A stretch of 48,164 nt of DNA from Planctomycetota bacterium. Its GTDB lineage: Bacteria > Planctomycetota > Planctomycetia > Pirellulales > PALSA-1355. Made by a program: the position numbers and the translations under genes. Positions 43,383 through 48,164 of the stretch are shown here, in pieces. Each line of letters opens with the position of its first letter. The stretch's first letter is position 1. Location: assembly GCA_003389325.1 (NCBI GenBank), contig QQVE01000008.1, positions 1 through 48,164 of the forward strand, written 5' to 3'. The notes under the pieces are model-generated. The model was not told the DNA's origin. It ran no database searches and was given only the letters and a program-made list of their open reading frames with translations.

Positions 43383-43700
43383 GTGAAACACACCCGTGAC
43401 GGTCGTTTGTTGTTCCGCATCCACTGGCCCTGGCGCGCGCTGATATTCCTGGCGTTGGTGGTCGTGATCCTCGACTTAGAGCAGGCGCTCGAGTCGTGGT
43501 GGTTGCCCACGACCGCGGCGGCCCTGGCCGTGCGGCAGTTGCAACCCAGCACCGGAGCCGCCGAATCGTTGCGCGTGTTCGAGTGGGCCCGCCACATCCT
43601 GCCGGTCGTGTCCGGCGGCCTGATTGCCGCCGCCGGCCTGGTTGCCTTCGTGCCGCTGCCGCGCCGTTGGGTGCAGTGGTTTGAGCGCACGTTCGCCTAG
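43383..43700 (+). CDS. Small two-helix membrane protein of the sigma-54 operon
   Basis: 105 residues from GTG 43383, chosen for an ideal AAGGAGGT at 43371-43378. Two membrane helices (about 16-36, WRALIFLALVVVILDLEQAL, and about 72-92, LPVVSGGLIAAAGLVAFVPL) join a short segment (WWLPTTAAALAVRQLQPSTG); the ends are basic/aromatic (RRWVQWFERTF). I do not recognise the family; by place and size it is comparable to small inner-membrane Psp proteins, which is inference only. First gene after the sigma-54 promoter, 63 bp before the SPFH gene. Confidence 0.75.
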   Translation: MKHTRDGRLLFRIHWPWRALIFLALVVVILDLEQALESWWLPTTAAALAVRQLQPSTGAAESLRVFEWARHILPVVSGGLIAAAGLVAFVPLPRRWVQWFERTFA

Positions 43701-43709
43701 AAACTCCCC

Positions 43710-43726
43710 GCGCGCCGAGGGCGCGC
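43710..43726 (+). promoter_or_regulatory. Hairpin between the two sigma-54 operon genes
   Basis: GCGCGCC (43710-43716) pairs with GGCGCGC (43720-43726) around a GAG loop, followed by ATTCTCTTG. It may lower or process the downstream transcript. It is short for a terminator. Confidence 0.4.
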
Positions 43727-43763
43727 ATTCTCTTGTGGCGTATCCACGCAGAAAGGGTATGTC

Positions 43764-44786
43764 GTGAAAACGTTCAAGCTATTACTCGCCTTGTCTCTCC
43801 CGGTGGCGATTGTCGGATGCCGGCCGTATGACACTCCGGAGTTCATCGAAATCGATACTTCGGAAACCGGCTTCCTGATTCCGCTGGAAGGAAACACCGA
43901 CGACCAGGCCAAATTCGAATCGGAGCGCTACCTGCAAGACCGCAAGGTGGCCACCAAGCGCGTGCAGATCCCGCACCGCTGGGTGCAGACGGGCCGCCCC
44001 TACTGGAGCGGCGACTGGGTCGACGTCGTGCGTCTGGTCAAGGTCGACCGCTCGCCGGTCACGCGGCAGTGGACCGCCGATACGAGCAGCGGCACCTCGT
44101 CCTTGAATCAGGCTATTTGGATCGAGAGCAAGGACTCGGTGGGCTTTTCAGTCGGTTTCGACTGCACGGCCCACATTGCCGAGGAAGACACCGCGCGATT
44201 CCTGTACATGTATCGCAACAAGTCGTTGGCCGAAATGATGGACACCGAAGCCCGCGCTCGCGTGCAGTCGGTGGCGGCCGAAGTGGCCGCGCAGTACGAC
44301 CTCGACGAGTTGCGTTCGCGCAAGCAGGAGATCATCGACGCGGTGCGCACCGACGTGATTCCGTTTTTTGCCGAGCGAGGCATCACGATCACGACGATGG
44401 GCATGTTCGGCGGCTTCACCTACCAGAATCCTAAGATTCAGGAAGCCATCGACGAGACGTTCGTGGCCCAGCAGTTGAAGGTGATTAGCGACGCCAAGTT
44501 TCGCGCCCAGCAGAAGGAGAACGATCGCGTCGAGCTCGAGGCCGAAGCCATGGCCAACAAGGCTCGCACCATCGCCGAGGGCGAAGCCGACGCCATCCGC
44601 AAGATGGCCGAAGCCACCCGCGAGGCGCAGTCCGACCCGTTGTTCTTGCAGCTCAAGATGCTGGAAGTGCAGCAAGAGCGGATTACCAAGTGGGACGGCA
44701 AGTATCCCACCTACCTGATGCAGCTCGGCGCCGGCGAAAGCGGCCCGCAGTTGCTGGTGCAGTTGCCGGGGTCGGGAGAGGAGTAG
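43764..44786 (+). CDS. SPFH/band-7 (prohibitin-stomatin-like) lipoprotein
   Basis: 340 residues from GTG 43764 (AGAAAGGG 6 nt upstream). A lipoprotein signal ends at C19 (LLLALSLPVAIVGC). The SPFH domain covers about residues 30-230 (ETGFLIPLEGNT; RVQIPHRWVQTG; SVGFSVGFDCTAHIAEEDTARFLYMY). A charged helical coiled coil follows at about 225-300 (AQQLKVISDAKFRAQQKENDRVELEAEAMANKARTIAEGEADAIRK, typical of prohibitins). Such proteins build ring or scaffold assemblies on membranes. A lipid anchor instead of a cytoplasmic or transmembrane N-terminus would place it outside the inner membrane. Expressed from the sigma-54 promoter with the small membrane protein. Confidence 0.88.
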   Translation: MKTFKLLLALSLPVAIVGCRPYDTPEFIEIDTSETGFLIPLEGNTDDQAKFESERYLQDRKVATKRVQIPHRWVQTGRPYWSGDWVDVVRLVKVDRSPVTRQWTADTSSGTSSLNQAIWIESKDSVGFSVGFDCTAHIAEEDTARFLYMYRNKSLAEMMDTEARARVQSVAAEVAAQYDLDELRSRKQEIIDAVRTDVIPFFAERGITITTMGMFGGFTYQNPKIQEAIDETFVAQQLKVISDAKFRAQQKENDRVELEAEAMANKARTIAEGEADAIRKMAEATREAQSDPLFLQLKMLEVQQERITKWDGKYPTYLMQLGAGESGPQLLVQLPGSGEE

Positions 44787-44944
44787 GCACCAGGGCCAAC
44801 AGCCGGCGATGGGATAGAATGCGTGCGGCTGCCAAGCGGCGCAGAAGCAATCCCATCCCGGCTCGGCCTTCAAAATCGTCGTTCAATTCATGATGCACGA
44901 CGATCCGCTATCATCAGGCTCGCAAGCCGCGTAGCCGCCGCGAT

Positions 44945-45090
44945 TGTAGCAGGCTCACTCCGTGAGCCGTCGCAGCCCCTCGACCCGCTTTGAAGCAATC
45001 ACACTACAGGCTCGACGCGCAGCAAGCCGAGTTGGCAGACATATCGCCGCCGGGCTTCTGCTTAACGGCTCACGGAGTGAGCCTGCTACA
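44945..45090. repeat. R3 inverted repeat (26-nt perfect arms, each self-palindromic)
   Basis: 44945-44970 is the perfect reverse complement of 45065-45090. Each arm carries its own hairpin (GGCTCACTCCGTGAGCC). The word GAGCCGTCGCAG follows the first arm and recurs at 45094. The element fills the middle of a 460-bp gap (44787-45246) between the SPFH and SDR genes, in which I see no gene. Confidence 0.95.
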
Positions 45091-45246
45091 CTTGAGCCGT
45101 CGCAGCTACGCCCCTGAAGTGAGCGGGCTCAGGCGAACGCGTCGGGGACACGATCGTAACAAATCGCAACCTTGCCGCTTGATTGTCGGTACACTGGAGA
45201 CCCAAACGGCCGCTTCGATGTCGCGTTCACCGCGAAGGGGGGAACG

Positions 45247-46275
45247 ATGAGCACGGTACTGGTCACCGGCGGATCGGGCTTCGTCGGCAGTCACTGCATC
45301 CTGCAACTGCTCGGCGCAGACCAGCAGGTACGCACCACGGTGCGCAGCGCCAAGCGCGAGGACGACGTCCGCGCGATGCTCCGCGAAGGCGGGGCCGAAG
45401 CCGGCGATCGCTTGAGCTTCGTGGTGGCCGATCTGGAGAGCGACGATGCCTGGGGGGAAGCCGTGGCCGGTTGCGACTACGTGCTGCACGTGGCGTCTCC
45501 CTTTCCCGAGCACGTGCCCAAGGACGAAAACGAGATCATCGTGCCGGCCCGCGAGGGGGCGCTGCGCGTGCTGCGCGCCGCGCGCGATGCGGGCGTCAAG
45601 CGCGTGGTGCTCACGTCGTCGTTCGCGGCGATCGGCTACGGCCACCCAGAGCAGCACCGGCCGTTCGACGAGACGAGCTGGACCGATCCGGCAGGCGCCG
45701 ACGTGCAGCCGTACGTCAAGTCGAAGACGCTGGCCGAGCGGGCCGCCTGGGACTTCATCGAGCGCGAAGGGGGCGACCTGGAGCTGTCGGTCGTCAATCC
45801 CGTGGGCATCTTTGGCCCCGTGCTCGGCCCCGATTACTCCACCTCGATTCTGATCGTGCAGCGGCTGATGGACGGTGCGTTGCCCGGCTGCCCGAAGCTG
45901 GCCTTCGGCGTCGTCGACGTGCGCGACGTGGCCGATCTGCACCTGCGGGCCATGACCCATCCGGCGGCCCGGGGCGAACGGTTCCTGGCCATCTCGGGCG
46001 ATTTTCTATCGATGCGGGGCATCGCCGGGGTGCTGAAGAGCCGCCTGGGCGAGGCGGCCAAGCGCGTGCCCACGCGCCAGTTGCCCAACTGGCTGTTGCG
46101 GTTGGCGTCGCTGATGGATCCGGCCGTGAAGCAGATCCTGCCCGAGCTGGGCCGGAACCGCAACGCCACCAGCGAAAAAGCCCAACAACTACTCGCCTGG
46201 AACCCCCGCCCCCGCGAAGACGCCATCGTCGCCACCGCCGAAAGCCTCATCCGGCTAGGGTTGCTGAAGAACTAG
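45247..46275 (+). CDS. Extended SDR, dihydroflavonol-reductase-like aldehyde reductase
   Basis: 342 residues from ATG 45247 (AAGGGGGG upstream). N-terminal NADP motif VTGGSGFVGSH, VRSAKRED after the second strand, LHVASPFPEH, LTSSFAAIGYG with catalytic Ser, and Y-xxx-K in YVKSKTLAERAAW, followed by VNPVGIFGPVLGPDYS. This matches the DFR/cinnamyl-aldehyde reductase-like branch of extended SDRs, which reduce aldehydes or ketones with NADPH. Substrate unknown. Flanked on both sides by palindromic repeats. Confidence 0.92.
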   Translation: MSTVLVTGGSGFVGSHCILQLLGADQQVRTTVRSAKREDDVRAMLREGGAEAGDRLSFVVADLESDDAWGEAVAGCDYVLHVASPFPEHVPKDENEIIVPAREGALRVLRAARDAGVKRVVLTSSFAAIGYGHPEQHRPFDETSWTDPAGADVQPYVKSKTLAERAAWDFIEREGGDLELSVVNPVGIFGPVLGPDYSTSILIVQRLMDGALPGCPKLAFGVVDVRDVADLHLRAMTHPAARGERFLAISGDFLSMRGIAGVLKSRLGEAAKRVPTRQLPNWLLRLASLMDPAVKQILPELGRNRNATSEKAQQLLAWNPRPREDAIVATAESLIRLGLLKN

Positions 46276-46392
46276 GTTGGTCCGTTGGCCTGACGCTAGA
46301 GGCCCGATGTCCGCGTCGCGCCCGACGCCACACGACCATACGACATGAGGACAACGCCACGCACGCGCGGAATTGTGAGCCGACGGCCCAAC

Positions 46393-46548
46393 CTGCTTAA
46401 GCCAGGGGTAACGCCCCTGGATCTCGGTCCGGCGAACATCATCCAAGCCCCAACGGGGCGCGCTGCCGCATCACAGGACGCCCCTTCAGGGCTTGTGAAA
46501 TCCCTCCGGTCCCACGGAGTCCAGGGGCGTTGCCCCTGGCTTAAGCAG
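46393..46548. repeat. R4 inverted repeat (28-nt arms, one mismatch)
   Basis: 46393-46420 is the reverse complement of 46521-46548 with one T/C difference. Each arm contains its own hairpin (CCAGGGG-NAACG-CCCCTGG). The 100 bp between holds smaller palindromes (GCCCCAACGGGGC). The surrounding gap (46276-46622) has no gene that I can support. Confidence 0.93.
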
Positions 46549-46622
46549 AGCGGGCCGTTGGCCCTGGGACGCGCTGACGACACCAACGCCGCTTGCGTCA
46601 TGGCAACTACCGCTTGAGCGCA

Positions 46623-48005
46623 CTACGCCAACACCTTCTCCAGCACCGTCCCACTCGTGTCGGTGAGGCGATAGTCTCTGCCGGCGTAGCGGTAGGTGAG
46701 CTTTGTATGGTCGAGGCCCAACAGGTGCAGGATCGTGGCGTGGTAGTCGTGTACGTGGCAGGGTTCGTCGGCCACGAGGATGCCGTAGTCGTCGGTGGTG
46801 CCGTAGGTCATGCCGCCCCGCACGCCGGCGCCGGCCAACAGCGAGGTGAAAGCCCGATGCCAGTGGTTGCGGCCCTTGCCGTTGTCGCTCCAGGGCGTGC
46901 GGCCGAACTCGGTGCAGATGGCCACCAGCGTCGACTCGAGCAGCCCGCGCTGTTCCAGATCGTTGAGCAGCGCGGCGATGGGCTGATCGACCCGGGCGGC
47001 CTTGCCGCGATGCTGCTGCATGTCGCCGTGGGCATCCCAGTTGTCCGACGAGCCGCTGTCGATCAACTCGACCACGCGCACGCCGCGCTCGACCAGCCGC
47101 CGGGCCAGCAGGCACTGCGCGGCAAACGACGTGCGGTCGCCCGTCTGCGAGCCGTAGGCTGAGAGCGTGGCCGGCGTTTCGCTTCCCAGGTCGAACGCCT
47201 CGGGCGCCACCTGCATCATGCCGCGGGCCACCTGGAAGCTGTTGGTCCGCGCCTTCACGTCAAGGTCGCTCGGCCGCGCCTGGGAATACTGCTCGTTCAG
47301 GTCGCGGAGCATCCGGGCTTCGAGCTCGGCCAGGCGGACGTTGCGCGCCGGCGAACGCAGGTCGGGAATCGGCTCGTCGCCCGGCTTGATCCGCACGCCC
47401 TGGTAGTAAGGCGGCAGGAAGTTGTTGTCCCACACTTGCGCCCCGGCATAGGGCGTGTGCTCGGCCAGCACGACGTAAGGCGGCAGGTTCGCGTTCAACG
47501 TGCCCAGCCCATAGCCGAGCCAGGCCCCGAGGCTGGGCAGGGGGATCGTGGCCGACCCGGTGTGCATGGCCAGCGTGCCCTGGAAATGCTCGACGATGTC
47601 GGTGTGCAGCGAGCGAATCACGCACAGCTTGTCGGCCACGCCGCTTAGGTGCGGAAACAGCTCGCTGATCTCGATGCCGCTCTGGCCGGCGGGAGCGAAC
47701 TTGAACGGCGAGCCCAACAGCGGCTGGGTCGACACGTCGCGCAGGCTCTCGGCGCTGACCGGCTTGCCGCTGTCGGCGGTCAGCTTGGGCTTGGGATCGA
47801 ACGTGTCGACGTGCGAAAAGCCGCCGGTCAGGAAGATAAACACCAGGTTCGTGGCCTTCGGCGCGTAATGGCTCGGCCGCGGCGCGAGCGGATGCCCGCC
47901 GCCCATTTCGGCCGCCACGCTCAGCGCGCCATACAGCGACCCGCCCGCCAGCGCCGCCGACGACCGCATGAGAAAATCACGGCGATGGATGGAGTGGCGG
48001 TTCAT
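46623..48005 (-). CDS. DUF1501 Tat-exported protein
   Basis: 460 residues from ATG 48003-48005. Twin-arginine signal near the N-terminus (HRRDFLMRSSAALAGGSLYGALSVAA). DUF1501 body (sulfatase/alkaline-phosphatase-like fold): NLVFIFLTGGFSHVDTFDPKP, CVIRSLHTDIVEH, GAWLGYGLGT, SDNWDAHGDMQQHRGKA, CTEFGRTPW, GRNHWHRAFTSLLAGAGVRGG, HDYHATILHLLGLD. Full length. In planctomycetes these genes usually follow a DUF1553/cytochrome gene; none is seen upstream here, where an IS110 element begins instead. The function of the family is not established. Confidence 0.93.
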   Translation of the reverse strand: MNRHSIHRRDFLMRSSAALAGGSLYGALSVAAEMGGGHPLAPRPSHYAPKATNLVFIFLTGGFSHVDTFDPKPKLTADSGKPVSAESLRDVSTQPLLGSPFKFAPAGQSGIEISELFPHLSGVADKLCVIRSLHTDIVEHFQGTLAMHTGSATIPLPSLGAWLGYGLGTLNANLPPYVVLAEHTPYAGAQVWDNNFLPPYYQGVRIKPGDEPIPDLRSPARNVRLAELEARMLRDLNEQYSQARPSDLDVKARTNSFQVARGMMQVAPEAFDLGSETPATLSAYGSQTGDRTSFAAQCLLARRLVERGVRVVELIDSGSSDNWDAHGDMQQHRGKAARVDQPIAALLNDLEQRGLLESTLVAICTEFGRTPWSDNGKGRNHWHRAFTSLLAGAGVRGGMTYGTTDDYGILVADEPCHVHDYHATILHLLGLDHTKLTYRYAGRDYRLTDTSGTVLEKVLA

Positions 48006-48135
48006 GGTGTGTAGCAGCCTTGTGTTTTCTCGTGCGCGGGTGAAGCTATGAAAAGGGAGGTCGCGTCGCGTTTGGGGAGTCCTTGAATGCGTGGTAAACC
48101 GGTGTAGACCCAGTTTCCACAAAAGGAGCATTCCC
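48006..48135. other. Gap between DUF1501 gene and IS110-type transposase, probably holding the element's left end
   Basis: 130 bp between divergent starts. It contains the upstream region of the DUF1501 gene and the non-coding left end of an IS110-type element. No terminal inverted repeat is visible, as expected for the family. In IS110 elements this non-coding end encodes the bridge RNA. The left boundary cannot be set from one copy. Confidence 0.4.
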
Positions 48136-48164
48136 ATGAAATACGTCGGCGTCGACCTCCACAA
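48136..48164 (+). CDS. IS110-family transposase, N-terminal fragment (cut by window end)
   Basis: ATG 48136 with AAGGAG at 48123-48128. The nine codons visible read MKYVGVDLH, with CAA at the cut suggesting K or N next. This is the typical start of IS110-type DEDD transposases, with D7 as the first catalytic Asp of the RuvC-like domain. The gene runs out of the window on the right. Confidence 0.7.

Noticed and set aside
1..48164. tRNA, rRNA or known riboswitch
   Set aside because: I found no cloverleaf with a GTTCRANNC T-loop in an intergenic region and no conserved riboswitch core. A tRNAscan-SE and Rfam run would settle it.

Overview
The window is GC-rich bacterial chromosome, very probably from a planctomycete (Pirellulales-like). 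The call rests on gene content: a DUF1501 Tat-secreted protein, a DUF1080 secreted protein, a secreted sialate O-acetylesterase-type SGNH hydrolase, an ECF-like sigma factor overlapping a Ser/Thr kinase with WD40 repeats, a giant dockerin/cohesin/PKD surface protein, and several families of short palindromic intergenic repeats. No rRNA, tRNA or CRISPR array was seen.

Layout. 1-14286 is the 3' part (over 4,760 codons, start outside the window) of a giant secreted protein: beta-helix modules, then about nine PKD-like domains, then cohesin-like and dockerin-like modules. A 67-codon gene follows. 14881-18703 holds a sigma factor and a kinase-WD40 gene that overlap. 18712-20642 (minus) is rmlB-rmlA for dTDP-sugar synthesis. 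20968-24574 is an ECF42-type cassette: a sigma factor with a C-terminal extension, a divergent small gene, two DGPF/YCII proteins, a DoxX-like protein and an M50-like membrane protein. Two TGTCGA-N17-CGAC elements precede the two rightward transcription units. 24588-27419 is a redox-like group: a multi-pass SPW/VKOR-like membrane protein, a divergent NsrR-like Rrf2 regulator with a readable promoter and candidate operator, and a DUF3365-type c-heme protein. 27523-29026 carries small accessory genes. 29044-31916 (minus) is a histidine kinase followed by a receiver-SpoIIE phosphatase. 32001-34647 holds the DUF1080 protein and the sialate O-acetylesterase.

34697-35402 is a SUFU-domain gene bracketed by a perfect 36-nt inverted repeat. 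Next come a YceH/DUF480 protein, a DUF21/CBS membrane protein, a 1-kb gene-poor stretch with strong hairpins and more repeats, phosphofructokinase, a short-chain dehydrogenase and an unknown anchored protein. 41803-44786 is a PspF-like sigma-54 activator divergent from a consensus -24/-12 promoter that reads into a small membrane protein and an SPFH/band-7 lipoprotein; this looks like a lineage-specific envelope-stress module. The right end has an extended SDR, a DUF1501 protein and the first codons of an IS110-type transposase.

The most interesting signals are the sigma-54/SPFH module, the ECF42 cassette with its paired promoter motif and an unrecognised divergent gene, and the inverted-repeat-bracketed SUFU gene. 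All functions are inferred from sequence reading alone.
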